This document shows positions 27,057-36,944 of a DNA stretch of 64,000 nt, piece by piece (position 1 is the first letter of the stretch; each line of letters opens with the position of its first letter). The translations under genes and the position numbers were made by a program. The notes below the pieces were generated by a model. It ran no database searches and was not told where the DNA came from. It saw only the letters and a list, made by a program, of their open reading frames with translations. The stretch is taken from assembly GCA_046299415.1 (NCBI GenBank), contig JBKBII010000007.1, positions 62,001 to 126,000 on the forward strand, in the 5' to 3' direction. The DNA comes from JBKBII01 sp046299415 (lineage in GTDB: Bacteria > Pseudomonadota > Gammaproteobacteria > Ectothiorhodospirales > Ectothiorhodospiraceae).

Positions 27057-27593
27057 ATGACCGCCACCGCAGTGATCGCTCGACCCTACGCCCGCGCCGC
27101 TTTTGAGTGGGCGCGAGAGCACGACAAGGTCGAGGCCTGGGCCGAAGCTTTGGGTTTCCTCGAAGCTGTCGTTTCAGACGCCGACCTGTCTGCTCTTCTG
27201 GCAGATCCCCGCCACGGTCGAGCAGAGAAGACCCAAGCGCTGTTGGACATCGCGGCTGATCGCCTTGATACCGAACAACAGAGCTTCCTGCGTCTGTTGG
27301 GAGAAAATGGTCGGCTGGCTGCCATCGCAGCCGTTAGTCAGGCCTTCCGCGAGCTTCGTTCTTCGTCCGAGCGAAAGATTCAGGCGCGGGCCACATCGTT
27401 CCGCAAACTGACACAGGCCCAACTCAAGACGCTGACGCAAGCTCTCACAGATCGTCTGCAGTGCGAAGTCGAACTCGAACAAGACGTCGACGAGTCGTTG
27501 CTCGGGGGTGTCGTGCTCCGCGCAGGGGACCTCGTGATCGACGGATCGGTGCGTGGCCAATTGCAACGCCTCGCCTCCCAGCTCAGCCGATAA
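27057..27593 (+). CDS. atpH: ATP synthase F1 subunit delta
   Basis: 178 residues from ATG 27057, with GAGGGA just upstream. It starts MTATAVIARPYARAAFEWAR, the standard delta N-terminus, and ends with the conserved LLGGVVLRAGDLVIDGSVRG. It links the peripheral stalk (b) to the alpha3beta3 head. It is followed by atpA after 15 bases. Confidence 0.96.
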   Translation: MTATAVIARPYARAAFEWAREHDKVEAWAEALGFLEAVVSDADLSALLADPRHGRAEKTQALLDIAADRLDTEQQSFLRLLGENGRLAAIAAVSQAFRELRSSSERKIQARATSFRKLTQAQLKTLTQALTDRLQCEVELEQDVDESLLGGVVLRAGDLVIDGSVRGQLQRLASQLSR

Positions 27594-27608
27594 CCAAGGA
27601 TTACAACC

Positions 27609-29150
27609 ATGGAACTCAATCCCTCCGAGATCAGTGAGCTGATCAAGAAGCGTATTTCCAGCTTCGACGCCCGCTCTGAGACGCGCACCGAAGGCACTAT
27701 CGTTAGCCTGACCGACGGTATCGCCCGCATCTACGGCCTCGCCGACGCCATGCAAGGTGAAATGCTCGAGTTTTCGAACGACACCTACGGCTTGGCCCTC
27801 AACCTCGAACGAGATTCAGTCGGCGCAGTTGTGCTCGGCGACTACAAACAAATCTCCGAAGGTGACACGGTCCGGTGTACTGGGCGGATTCTCGAGGTCC
27901 CGGTCGGTGAAGCCCTGCTCGGTCGAGTCGTAAACTCACTGGGTCATGCCATCGATGGCAAGGGCGCCATCGATACCGAGCATTCCAGTCCGATCGAAAA
28001 GATCGCGCCGGGCGTTATCGAGCGTCAGTCCGTCGATCAGCCAGTCCAAACCGGTATCAAGGCCATCGACGCGATGGTTCCAATCGGCCGCGGCCAGCGT
28101 GAGCTCATCATCGGTGACCGCCAGACAGGTAAGACTGCGGTCGCCGTTGACGCGATCATCAACCAGATCGGCACGGGCGTAAAATGCATTTATGTTGCCG
28201 TCGGACAAAAAGCATCGTCGGTCGCGAATGTCGTTCGCAAACTTGAAGAAACCGGTGCGCTGGCGCACACGATCGTTGTCGCCGCCAACGCGTCAGAGTC
28301 TGCGGCCATGCAGTTCATCGCGCCGTACGCCGGTTGTGCGATGGGTGAGTACTTCCGTGATCGCGGCGAAGACGCGCTGATCATCTACGATGATTTGACC
28401 AAACAGGCTTGGGCTTATCGCCAAGTCTCGTTGTTGCTGCGCCGTCCTCCGGGTCGCGAGGCCTATCCTGGTGACGTTTTCTACCTGCACTCTCGCCTGC
28501 TCGAACGCGCATCTCGCGTGAACGCCGAGTACGTCGAACGGTTCACCAATGGCGAAGTCAAGGGCAAGACCGGCTCGCTCACGGCTCTCCCGATCATCGA
28601 GACCCAGGCGGGCGACGTGTCGGCGTTCGTGCCGACAAACGTGATTTCCATCACTGATGGTCAGATTTTTCTCGAAACCGACCTGTTCAACGCGGGTATC
28701 CGACCGGCCATCAATGCCGGCTTGTCCGTGTCGCGTGTCGGTGGCGCGGCTCAGACGAAGATCATCAAGAAGTTGGGCGGCGGTGTCCGTCTGGCACTCG
28801 CCCAGTACCGTGAGCTCGCGGCCTTTTCACAATTCGCCTCCGACCTCGACGAACTGACACGCAAACAGCTGGACCGCGGCAAGCGTGTTACTGAGTTGAT
28901 GAAACAGGGGCAGTATCAGCCCATGTCCGTCGCCGAGATGGCGTTTTCGTTGTTCGCGGCCAACGAAGGCTTCTTAGATGACGTCGAAGCGAACAAGGTG
29001 GTCGACTTCGAGCGTGCGCTTATCGACTACCTAGGCTCGTCGCAGAAAGCGCTGCTTGACCGGATCAACGAGTCAGGTGACTACAACGACGAGATCGCAG
29101 GCGCGATGCGCAAGGCGCTCGAAGAGTTCAAGGCCAAGCACAGCTGGTAA
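27609..29150 (+). CDS. atpA: ATP synthase F1 subunit alpha
   Basis: 513 residues, the same length as in E. coli. It begins MELNPSEISELIKKRI. The non-catalytic nucleotide site has GDRQTGKTAVAVDAI, and the family signature PAINAGLSVSRVGGAAQ is complete. It forms the alternating alpha3beta3 hexamer with AtpD. Confidence 0.98.
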   Translation: MELNPSEISELIKKRISSFDARSETRTEGTIVSLTDGIARIYGLADAMQGEMLEFSNDTYGLALNLERDSVGAVVLGDYKQISEGDTVRCTGRILEVPVGEALLGRVVNSLGHAIDGKGAIDTEHSSPIEKIAPGVIERQSVDQPVQTGIKAIDAMVPIGRGQRELIIGDRQTGKTAVAVDAIINQIGTGVKCIYVAVGQKASSVANVVRKLEETGALAHTIVVAANASESAAMQFIAPYAGCAMGEYFRDRGEDALIIYDDLTKQAWAYRQVSLLLRRPPGREAYPGDVFYLHSRLLERASRVNAEYVERFTNGEVKGKTGSLTALPIIETQAGDVSAFVPTNVISITDGQIFLETDLFNAGIRPAINAGLSVSRVGGAAQTKIIKKLGGGVRLALAQYRELAAFSQFASDLDELTRKQLDRGKRVTELMKQGQYQPMSVAEMAFSLFAANEGFLDDVEANKVVDFERALIDYLGSSQKALLDRINESGDYNDEIAGAMRKALEEFKAKHSW

Positions 29151-29163
29151 GCCGGAGGCCGTA

Positions 29164-30024
29164 ATGGCGAGCACCAAGGAAATCCGCACTCAGATCAAGA
29201 GCATCAAGAATACGCAGAAGATCACCAAGGCCATGGAAATGGTCGCTGCGTCAAAGATGCGTCGCGCTCAGGACCGAATGGAAGAGTCGCGTCCCTACGC
29301 GGAGAGAATCCGTGCGGTCATCGGTCACGTCGCGCTTGCACATGCCGAATACAAGCATCCGTTCATGATCGAGCGCCCTGTAAAAAAGGTCGCGTTGATC
29401 GTGGTGTCTTCGGATCGCGGCCTGTGCGGTGGTCTCAACGTGAACGTCTTCAAAAAAGCGGTTGGCGAAATGCGCCGCTACCGTGAGGAAGGCGTTGATG
29501 TGGAGCTTTGTCTGGTCGGCAACAAGGCGCTTGGTTTCTTCAAGCGCCTTGGCGGAAAGATCGTTGCTGAAGCGACACATCTTGGCGATCGACCCAGGCT
29601 TTCTGACCTGATCGGCAGCATCAAGGTCGTGCTCGACAAGTTTCGCGCGGGTGAGATTGATCGAATCGTCATCGTTGAAAACAAGTTTATCAACACGATG
29701 ACTCAACAGCCGACCGTAAGTCAGCTTTTGCCGACTCCAGCGATCGAGGACGAATCACTCAAGCACCACTGGGATTACATTTACGAGCCCGACGCCGAGC
29801 CGGTCCTTGATACATTGCTTGAGCGCTTCGTGGAGTCACAGGTTTATCAAGCTGTTGTAGAGAACGTTGCATGCGAGATGGCGGCCCGAATGGTCGCGAT
29901 GAAGTCGGCATCCGACAATGCCGGATCGCTAATCAAGGAGCTCCAACTGGTCTACAACAAAGCGCGCCAGGCGGCCATCACGCAAGAAATCTCCGAGATC
30001 GTCGGCGGCGCCGCGGCGGTCTAA
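29164..30024 (+). CDS. atpG: ATP synthase F1 subunit gamma
   Basis: 286 residues from ATG 29164, preceded by GGAGG. The N-terminal helix (STKEIRTQIKSIKNTQKITK followed by AMEMVAASKMRRAQDRM) and the C-terminal helix (AARMVAMKSASDNAGSLIKE and on to NKARQAAITQEISEIVGGAA) form the rotating coiled coil. SSDRGLCGGLN lies in the Rossmann-like domain. Confidence 0.98.
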   Translation: MASTKEIRTQIKSIKNTQKITKAMEMVAASKMRRAQDRMEESRPYAERIRAVIGHVALAHAEYKHPFMIERPVKKVALIVVSSDRGLCGGLNVNVFKKAVGEMRRYREEGVDVELCLVGNKALGFFKRLGGKIVAEATHLGDRPRLSDLIGSIKVVLDKFRAGEIDRIVIVENKFINTMTQQPTVSQLLPTPAIEDESLKHHWDYIYEPDAEPVLDTLLERFVESQVYQAVVENVACEMAARMVAMKSASDNAGSLIKELQLVYNKARQAAITQEISEIVGGAAAV

Positions 30025-30079
30025 CTTGCGACGGTGTGTACGTCTTGACGCAGAACATTCGTTTGAGAGGACTTCCCCA

Positions 30080-31459
30080 ATGAGCACAGGAAAGATTGTC
30101 GAGATCATCGGCGCCGTTGTCGACGTCGAGTTCCCTCGCACCGAAGTGCCGAAGGTTTACGATGCTCTGATCGTGACTGATGTCGGCTTGACCCTCGAGG
30201 TGCAGCAGCAGCTCGGCGACGGTATCGTACGGACGATCGCGATGGGGACCACGGACGGCCTCAAGCGTGAGCTTGCCGTCGAATCGACCGGCCGTCCCAT
30301 CTCGGTACCAGTTGGCAAAGGCACGCTCGGCCGTGTCATGGACGTCCTCGGCAATCCGGTCGATAACGCAGGCGATGTCGAAACCGAACACCGCTGGTCC
30401 ATCCACCGCTCGGCCCCATCGTTTGCGGAACAGGCCGGTTCAACCGAGTTGCTTGAGACGGGTATCAAAGTTATCGACCTACTTTGTCCCTTCGCGAAGG
30501 GCGGAAAGGTCGGGTTGTTCGGCGGTGCCGGCGTTGGCAAAACCGTCAACATGATGGAGCTGATCCGAAATATCGCCATTGAGCATAGCGGTTACTCTGT
30601 TTTTGCAGGAGTCGGTGAGCGGACGCGCGAAGGAAACGACTTCTATCATGAAATGAAGGACTCCAACGTTCTGGACAAGGTGGCGCTGGTATACGGCCAG
30701 ATGAACGAGCCGCCGGGCAACCGTCTTCGCGTTGCGCTGACCGGCCTGACAATGGCCGAGTACTTCCGCGACGAAGGCCGCGACGTGCTGATGTTTATCG
30801 ACAACATCTACCGTTACACCCTCGCGGGCACAGAGGTGTCTGCGCTTCTCGGCCGTATGCCTTCGGCGGTGGGCTACCAGCCAACGCTGGCAGAAGAAAT
30901 GGGTGTGTTGCAGGAGCGGATCACGTCTACAAAAAAGGGATCGATCACTTCGATCCAGGCCGTGTATGTGCCCGCCGACGACTTGACGGACCCGTCCCCC
31001 GCGACGACGTTCGCTCACTTGGACGCAACCGTCGTGCTGTCTCGTCAGATTGCTGAACTGGGCATTTATCCGGCGGTCGACCCGCTCGATTCGACGTCCC
31101 GTCAGCTCGATCCTCAGGTTATCGGTCACGAGCATTACGATACCGCACGGGCCGTTCAAAACACCCTGCAGCGCTACAAAGAGCTGAAAGACATCATCGC
31201 CATTCTGGGTATGGATGAGCTGTCCGAAGACGACAAGCTGACTGTCGCCCGCGCACGCAAGATCCAGCGCTACCTTTCGCAGCCGTTCTTTGTCGCTGAA
31301 GTGTTTACCGGTGCACCAGGCAAGTACGTGTCGCTTAAAGACACGATCCGGGCCTTCAAAGCGATCGTCGCAGGCGAGTTCGATCACTTGCCCGAGCAGG
31401 CTTTTTACATGGTTGGCACCATCGAAGAAGCCGTCGAAAAGGCCGAGAAACTAAAATAA
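30080..31459 (+). CDS. atpD: ATP synthase F1 subunit beta (catalytic)
   Basis: 459 residues from ATG 30080. The catalytic P-loop GLFGGAGVGKTVNMMELI, GERTREGNDFYHEM, the DELSEED-type segment (DELSEEDKLTV) and the PAVDPLDSTSR signature are all present. An in-frame start at 30026 would add 18 unconserved residues. It binds and converts ADP plus phosphate in rotational catalysis. Confidence 0.98.
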   Translation: MSTGKIVEIIGAVVDVEFPRTEVPKVYDALIVTDVGLTLEVQQQLGDGIVRTIAMGTTDGLKRELAVESTGRPISVPVGKGTLGRVMDVLGNPVDNAGDVETEHRWSIHRSAPSFAEQAGSTELLETGIKVIDLLCPFAKGGKVGLFGGAGVGKTVNMMELIRNIAIEHSGYSVFAGVGERTREGNDFYHEMKDSNVLDKVALVYGQMNEPPGNRLRVALTGLTMAEYFRDEGRDVLMFIDNIYRYTLAGTEVSALLGRMPSAVGYQPTLAEEMGVLQERITSTKKGSITSIQAVYVPADDLTDPSPATTFAHLDATVVLSRQIAELGIYPAVDPLDSTSRQLDPQVIGHEHYDTARAVQNTLQRYKELKDIIAILGMDELSEDDKLTVARARKIQRYLSQPFFVAEVFTGAPGKYVSLKDTIRAFKAIVAGEFDHLPEQAFYMVGTIEEAVEKAEKLK

Positions 31460-31471
31460 GCGGGGTGGCAT

Positions 31472-31891
31472 ATGGCCATGACGATCCACGTAGACGTGGT
31501 CAGTGCCGAAGAGTCGATCTACTCGGGCACTGCCTACATGATCGCAGTTCCGACGGAGACGGGGGAGGTTGGCATTTATCCCCGCCACACCCAGCTCGTC
31601 GCGCGGCTTAAGCCGGGCGAGCTTCGTATACAAGAGAAGGAAGGCGCGGAGCCGCAGCACGTTTTTGTGTCTGGAGGGCTATTAGAGGTACAGCCGCACG
31701 TCGTGACCGTGCTGGCGGACACGGCCATTCGCGCCAAGGACCTCGACGAAGCCGAGGCCCTTGAAGCGAAGAAGCGTGCTGAGGAAGCCTTGGCTAATTC
31801 GAAGGCCGATTTTGACTATGCCAAGGCGCAGGCCGAGTTGATCGAAGCTTCGGCGCGACTGCAGATGATTCAAAAGCTTCGCCGGAACTGA
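31472..31891 (+). CDS. atpC: ATP synthase F1 subunit epsilon
   Basis: 139 residues. Beta-sandwich start (TIHVDVVSAEESIYSG, ETGEVGIYPRHTQLVARLKPG) and a C-terminal helical hairpin (EAEALEAKKRAEEALANSK and on) typical of the inhibitory epsilon subunit. It is the last gene of the operon; a strong terminator follows at 32008. Confidence 0.97.
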   Translation: MAMTIHVDVVSAEESIYSGTAYMIAVPTETGEVGIYPRHTQLVARLKPGELRIQEKEGAEPQHVFVSGGLLEVQPHVVTVLADTAIRAKDLDEAEALEAKKRAEEALANSKADFDYAKAQAELIEASARLQMIQKLRRN

Positions 31892-32007
31892 GAAAGGCGT
31901 CGGCAGCATTCGTGGCGAATTCGATTCAGGCTAGGTATCGGAACCACGGTTGTGCGTTTGCGAAGAAGACGGCTGGGTTTCGCCCAGACGGCTTCAGGTT
32001 TACCGAG

Positions 32008-32033
32008 AAACCGGCCCCAGTGGCCGGTTTTTT
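32008..32033 (+). terminator. Rho-independent terminator of the atp operon
   Basis: ACCGGCC (part of AAACCGGCC) pairs with GGCCGGT across a 5-base loop and runs into TTTTTT. It lies about 120 bases past atpC and separates the atp operon from glmU. Confidence 0.9.
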
Positions 32034-32223
32034 CGTGGCGAACCGCGATGAGCGTAATGAGTCGCTCGCCTGTGAGGCCGAGCTGTCACAGCGCTGGACT
32101 TCGGTCAGTAGAAGCGCCAGCGACGGTATGGGCCAACGTTTGCTCGTCGATGTATCCGCTTTCCCCCAGTTCGCTAGGCTAGGTCGCCTGAACCCAGCTT
32201 ATTGAGACGCCTACGGAGTCCTC

Positions 32224-33819
32224 ATGTCAGACCCGCGATCTTCTCGCTTACATGTCGTGATTCTCGCGGCGGGTCGCGGAACACGGATGAATTCCGCACG
32301 CCCCAAAGTTCTTCACCCCGTTCTCGGAACGCCGATGATCGTTCGTGTGTTGAAGACGGCGATCGAGCTCAATCCACAGAAAATCACCGTCGTCGTTGGC
32401 TTTGGTTCAGAACAGGTGCGTGAGGGGGTGAACACGTGGTGGGAAAACGAGGTGTCGGTGAGATTGGCCCAAGACTCTGCCAACGCTCAGCGGGGAGTAG
32501 GATCAATGGCGCCACTGCCGACCCTTGATTTTGCCTTGCAAAATCCGCCCGCGGGGACGGGTCATGCAGTGGCCGTCGCCCTCGATGAATGCCTGAGTAC
32601 GGACTCTCAGACTGCCGTTGGCCAACTATCGATCACGACTAGCCAAGGCATCACTCCCGACAAGCGCCTAGCGGCTGCGCCCGACGGGGCGTTGCGCCAT
32701 GACAGTCCACGCGTTCTGGTCATGTATGGCGATGTACCGGCATTAACGAAGGACGATCTCGAGCCGTTGCTTGAAATGCACGCGAAGTCTGTGAATCACC
32801 CTTGCGCGATTCTTGGAATGATCAAGCCGGATCCAACGGGTTACGGCCGATTGATGACCAATGCCGCGGGTGGCGTGACGGCCATCGTCGAAGAACGCGA
32901 CGCGAGCCCAGAACAAAAACAAGTTAACTTCGTCAACACGGGCATTCTGGTGGCTCATCGCCACGACCTTCGATCCGCCCTTGCGACGATCATGGCCACG
33001 CCCCCTGAAAACGCGGCGAAGGAATGGTACCTGACCGATGTCGTACGCCTGTTTGCGGGCGATAGCGGCGTGCCAGTGGCGACGCTTGCCAAATCTTGGC
33101 ACGCCGAGGGCGTCAACGATCAGGCTCAACGCTCCAATCTTGAGCGTCGGATGATGGACGAACACATCGATCAATGGCAGCGCGACGGCCTGGCACTAGA
33201 CGCACCTTCTCGCGTGACGGTCGAGGGGGACTTGATGTTCGGGCGGGATTGTCGACTCGGGCCCGACGTCGTAATACGTGGCGCGGTGCGGTTGGGCAGT
33301 GGAGTCACGATCGGGCAAGGGGTTCATCTTGAAAACACGACGATCGGTGACGACGTCACGGTTCTCGCGTATTCGATACTGACATCGGCCGTCGTCGGGA
33401 ATCACGCCCAGATCGGGCCTCATGCTCGGCTACGCCCGGGCAGCAGAATCGGGACTGGCGCGCGCATCGGAAATTTCGTTGAGATTAAGAACGCCAACAT
33501 TGGTGATCGATCCAAGGTCAATCATTTAAGTTACGTCGGCGACGCAACCGTCGGGGCCGATTGTAATCTTGGTGCCGGGACCATCACTTGTAACTACGAT
33601 GGCCGAGCCAAATACCGAACGACCATCGGAGATCGTGCGTTCATCGGTTCCAATACAGCACTCGTCGCGCCGGTCTCAGTGGGCTCAGGGAGTGTGATTG
33701 GTGCAGGTTCTGTCATCACGGAGAATGTCCCGGCCGATGCTCTTGCCGTGGCACGCTCGCGACAAGTGACCAAAGCGCAATGGACCGCCAATCGGCCGCC
33801 GATTAAAGCGGAGTCATGA
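32224..33819 (+). CDS. glmU: Bifunctional UDP-N-acetylglucosamine pyrophosphorylase / glucosamine-1-phosphate N-acetyltransferase GlmU, with insertions
   Basis: 531 residues against about 455. The N-terminal uridyltransferase has LAAGRGTRMNS, PAGTGHAVAVAL and VMYGDVPAL. The C-terminal left-handed beta-helix hexapeptide repeats run from GDDVTVLAYSILTSAVVG to the end, with GNFVEIKNANIG, NLGAGTITCNYDG and KYRTTIGDRAFIGSNTALVA. The extra residues flank the nucleotide-binding GTGHA segment: roughly 25 before it and 40 between it and YGDVP, rich in Thr/Ser/Ala/Asp. It makes UDP-GlcNAc for peptidoglycan and LPS. GGAG precedes the ATG. Confidence 0.96.
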   Translation: MSDPRSSRLHVVILAAGRGTRMNSARPKVLHPVLGTPMIVRVLKTAIELNPQKITVVVGFGSEQVREGVNTWWENEVSVRLAQDSANAQRGVGSMAPLPTLDFALQNPPAGTGHAVAVALDECLSTDSQTAVGQLSITTSQGITPDKRLAAAPDGALRHDSPRVLVMYGDVPALTKDDLEPLLEMHAKSVNHPCAILGMIKPDPTGYGRLMTNAAGGVTAIVEERDASPEQKQVNFVNTGILVAHRHDLRSALATIMATPPENAAKEWYLTDVVRLFAGDSGVPVATLAKSWHAEGVNDQAQRSNLERRMMDEHIDQWQRDGLALDAPSRVTVEGDLMFGRDCRLGPDVVIRGAVRLGSGVTIGQGVHLENTTIGDDVTVLAYSILTSAVVGNHAQIGPHARLRPGSRIGTGARIGNFVEIKNANIGDRSKVNHLSYVGDATVGADCNLGAGTITCNYDGRAKYRTTIGDRAFIGSNTALVAPVSVGSGSVIGAGSVITENVPADALAVARSRQVTKAQWTANRPPIKAES

Positions 33820-34222
33820 CTTGGCCAGGGCACTGCAGGTCGTCTCGGTCGATCAACGCCCAGGGCCGGTTTCGTCGTGATGGCCTGATGTGAAAACCGT
33901 GAAGCACCGGATAACCCGAGCCGGCAGCTCGCTCAAAAACCGTGAAAAACTCAACGTATAGCGTTACGGCACAAGGCATTTGCGGATTGACCGGTCTCAG
34001 TTTCAACGGCTCGGTATGGAATCGAAGGCTATCTAAAGCGAGACGCCACGACGCGGCGCTGCAGTCGAACATCGCAGACTCAGGCTTTTTTCCTGGAGCA
34101 GCGACGAGTCGGGTACCTCGGAACTGGACAGTCGGTTCGACTCGGTTGCGATCGGATACCGCGACCAACCCTGATCGCGCTGACCCAGGCGACAGAATCA
34201 ATATTTTCAAGGATCATTCTCG
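33820..34222. other. 403-base gap between glmU and glmS
   Basis: In several gammaproteobacteria a DeoR-type regulator lies here; none is present. No glmS-ribozyme features and no strong hairpin were seen. An AAGGA ribosome-binding site for glmS is at its end. Confidence 0.5.
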
Positions 34223-36229
34223 ATGTGCGGAATCATCGCAGCGGTTGCCGAACGCAACGTCGTGCCCATTCTCCTCGAAGGCCTCCGCCGACTCGAGTAT
34301 CGCGGTTACGATTCGGCGGGGTTGGCCGGCGTATCCGTAGCTGACTCGCTTCCTAATCAGCTCAGCGAAGGTCGTGCGCCGACCGCAAAGGTCAGTGCCG
34401 GGTGTGCCCTTGCTCAAGGCCGAGAAGCGGAAGGTGGAATCCCTCGTCGCTCCGAGACCATCGTAAGGGTCCGTGCTGTCGGCAAAGTCCGAATGCTCGC
34501 CGAACGGCTCGATCAATCGCCTCTGAGCCTAACGCTGGGAATTGCCCACACCCGGTGGGCGACGCACGGTGTCCCCAGTGATAGCAATGCGCATCCACAC
34601 ATTGCTGGTGGGCGGATCGCGATCGTTCACAACGGAATCATCGAAAACCACACCGTACTGGCCGCCGAGCTTGCAGAGGACGGATACGTCGCCGACAGCG
34701 ACACGGACAGTGAGATCATCGCCCTGTGGTTGCTGCGCGCGGTTGAACGGGGTACGGCGCTGATCACCGCTGTCGCCGAGCTTCACCGCGTCCTGCGTGG
34801 TGCGTTTGCGCTGGTCGTCATTGATCGCAACGACCCCGACCACTTTATCGCCACTCGCCACGGTAGCCCCTTGGTAATCGGTATTGGGCTCGGTGAGCAT
34901 TTCGCTGCCTCCGATGCCCAGGCCATTGCTCCAGTCACGCGTCGCATGGTTCGACTTGAAGACGGAGACGTTGCGCTCATCGCACGCGATCACTACGCGA
35001 TTTTCCGCGAGGGCGTCTCGATCGACCGGCCTATTGAAGTCATCGCGGAGGCGGATGCGACTACCGGTCACGAGGGCTATCGGCATTTCATGGAGAAAGA
35101 AATCTTTGAGCAACCAGCCGTGTTGGCCGAGACGATCGAGGGTCGCTTGACCGAAAGCGGAGTCGATCCGACTCTTTTGGGGCCGGATACGGAACGTTTG
35201 CTTCAAGGCATTCAGGCGGTTCATTTCGTCGCTTGTGGCACGAGCTATCACGCCGCGATGGTTGCGCGCCAATGGTGCGAGGCGATCGCCGGGGTTTCGG
35301 CAAACGCCGAAGTGGCGTCGGAGTTCCGCTATCGTGACGTCGTTGTACCCGAAAATGCCCTCCTCGTCGTCGTCTCCCAGTCTGGCGAAACGGCCGATAC
35401 CCTGTCCGTGCTGCGCGCTTCTCGTGACGCTGGATACAGAGCTCGACTCGGCATCTGCAATCGTGCTGATTCGACGATGGTGCGGGAAGCCGACGCGACA
35501 CTGTTAACTCGGGCTGGCGCAGAAATTGGCGTTGCCTCGACGAAGGCGTTCACGACCCAGCTGTTGGCCCTGGCCCTGTTGGTGTTGCGTGTCGCTCAAT
35601 CCCGCGCATTACCTTCCGACCGTAGGCTACGCTCCGAGGCTCCCGACTACGTTCGTGCTCTGCAGGCGCTTCCGGCTCTCGCGCAGGTTTGGCTCGACAC
35701 GGCTCGTGAACCAATCGAGGCACTGGCCGCCGATCTCCAAGGATACGACCACGCCTTGTTTCTGGGTCGCGGAGTCTTTTTCCCGATTGCTCTCGAAGGC
35801 GCCCTCAAGCTCAAGGAAATATCGTACATCCACTCCGAAGCCTATCCCGCGGGCGAACTCAAGCACGGTCCCCTCGCCCTCATCGACGAACGGATGCCAG
35901 TAGTGGTCGTCGCGCCCACTGACCCGATGCTGGAAAAACTCATGGCGAATCTGCAAGAGGTTCGGGCGCGCGGTGGACGCCTTTTCGTGCTGGCGGATCG
36001 ACCTCCGGAGCCAGATTTACCCGAACACGATCGCTGGATTCAGCTTCCCGCTCGCACCGAATCGCCGGGGAATGACACTATTGCGAGTATGGGCACCGTC
36101 GCCGCGATGCTGACAACGCCAATCTTGATGACACTGCCGCTGCAACTACTGGCCTATCACGTGGCGAGGCTGCGCGGAACCGATGTCGATCGCCCCCGGA
36201 ACCTGGCCAAATCAGTGACGGTGGAATAG
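34223..36229 (+). CDS. glmS: Glutamine-fructose-6-phosphate aminotransferase (isomerizing) GlmS, with an insertion
   Basis: 668 residues against about 609. It starts MCGIIAAVAERNV with catalytic Cys2 of the Ntn-hydrolase amidotransferase domain; LEYRGYDSAGLAG, HTRWATHGVPSDSNAHPH and VHNGIIENH follow. Two SIS domains carry CGTSYHAAMVARQW, VVSQSGETADTLSVLR and EGALKLKEISYIHSEAYPAG; the C-terminus ends LAKSVTVE as in other GlmS. The main insertion is at about 39-83 (ADSLPNQLSEGRAPTAK and on), in a loop of the glutaminase domain. It makes glucosamine-6-phosphate, feeding GlmU upstream. Confidence 0.96.
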   Translation: MCGIIAAVAERNVVPILLEGLRRLEYRGYDSAGLAGVSVADSLPNQLSEGRAPTAKVSAGCALAQGREAEGGIPRRSETIVRVRAVGKVRMLAERLDQSPLSLTLGIAHTRWATHGVPSDSNAHPHIAGGRIAIVHNGIIENHTVLAAELAEDGYVADSDTDSEIIALWLLRAVERGTALITAVAELHRVLRGAFALVVIDRNDPDHFIATRHGSPLVIGIGLGEHFAASDAQAIAPVTRRMVRLEDGDVALIARDHYAIFREGVSIDRPIEVIAEADATTGHEGYRHFMEKEIFEQPAVLAETIEGRLTESGVDPTLLGPDTERLLQGIQAVHFVACGTSYHAAMVARQWCEAIAGVSANAEVASEFRYRDVVVPENALLVVVSQSGETADTLSVLRASRDAGYRARLGICNRADSTMVREADATLLTRAGAEIGVASTKAFTTQLLALALLVLRVAQSRALPSDRRLRSEAPDYVRALQALPALAQVWLDTAREPIEALAADLQGYDHALFLGRGVFFPIALEGALKLKEISYIHSEAYPAGELKHGPLALIDERMPVVVVAPTDPMLEKLMANLQEVRARGGRLFVLADRPPEPDLPEHDRWIQLPARTESPGNDTIASMGTVAAMLTTPILMTLPLQLLAYHVARLRGTDVDRPRNLAKSVTVE

Positions 36230-36647
36230 CCGTTCCGTGACGCAGTCGCACAGGCAGACTTCGAGAAAGCACTGACTGAATGGCTAGGCGGAATGCATCT
36301 CTGTCTGGCGCGTGTTGGCTCGCTCGCTGAATCCCGCGATGTCAAAGGGCGGTCCTCGATAGGCCGTGCAATCAATCTCTTACGCGACTTCTTCAGGCGT
36401 TTTCCTGACGCTCGATCACCGGCAATTATGGGTTCATGAAACCCGCTGCAAGCATCAACGAATTGTCATGGAGCGGGAGTTCTACTACCGTGACCGGCCG
36501 GACGTCGATGCGCAAGCTCTACGTCCTTATATTTCCGCTGACGGCGGCGTCCGTAGTCGCCGAGTGATACATCTCGGTAGCGGATCGGACTCAAAAGCGC
36601 CGTTTGCAATCCCCCTTGTTAACCATTGAACTACGAGAGACCTTGCC
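36230..36647. other. 418-base gap after glmS
   Basis: A plus-strand frame of 87 codons (36366-36629) ends just before the next gene but has no recognisable content. No terminator with a T-run was seen. Confidence 0.4.
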
Positions 36648-36944
36648 GTGAATGCAGAAGCCCTGAATCAGCGCTGTGTCGAGCTTTTCACCTCGCCTCG
36701 AGTCGCCAACAAGTTGTGGTCGCCCCGCATGTTCTGGAAAGTGGGTCAGCTGCTCAATTCCCGCCCTGATCAGTGGGTCGACCCAAAGGTCGATTTGTGC
36801 GAACTCGAAGTCATGTTGTCTGCCGCAGCCTACGTGCCGTCCGAGTGTGCGGAGACTTTGAACAACCGCAATCCTGGCCGCGCTGACTTCATTCGTCGAG
36901 CCGTTCAAAGCGGACAGCGACCATTGTTGACGCGAGCGGCTTGA
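36648..36944 (+). CDS. Hypothetical protein, 98 residues
   Basis: GTG start with GAGAG upstream. The peptide is soluble-looking and compositionally balanced (Trp, Phe, Cys, Asn and Leu all present), unlike the Arg/Ser-rich spurious frames nearby, which favours real coding. No transmembrane helix, signal peptide or catalytic motif is visible. Segments such as KLWSPRMFWKVGQLLNSRPD and VDLCELEVMLSAAAYVPSEC look structured. It stands alone between glmS and ctpA, followed by a large GC-rich inverted repeat at 36970-37000. I do not recognise a family. Confidence 0.5.
   Translation: MNAEALNQRCVELFTSPRVANKLWSPRMFWKVGQLLNSRPDQWVDPKVDLCELEVMLSAAAYVPSECAETLNNRNPGRADFIRRAVQSGQRPLLTRAA

Noticed and set aside
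30479..31387. 302-codon open frame antisense to atpD
   Set aside because: Fully covered by the unmistakable ATP synthase beta gene; no domain signature.
33820..34222. Possible glmS ribozyme upstream of glmS
   Set aside because: The known ribozyme is essentially a Gram-positive feature and I could not find its core pairing here.
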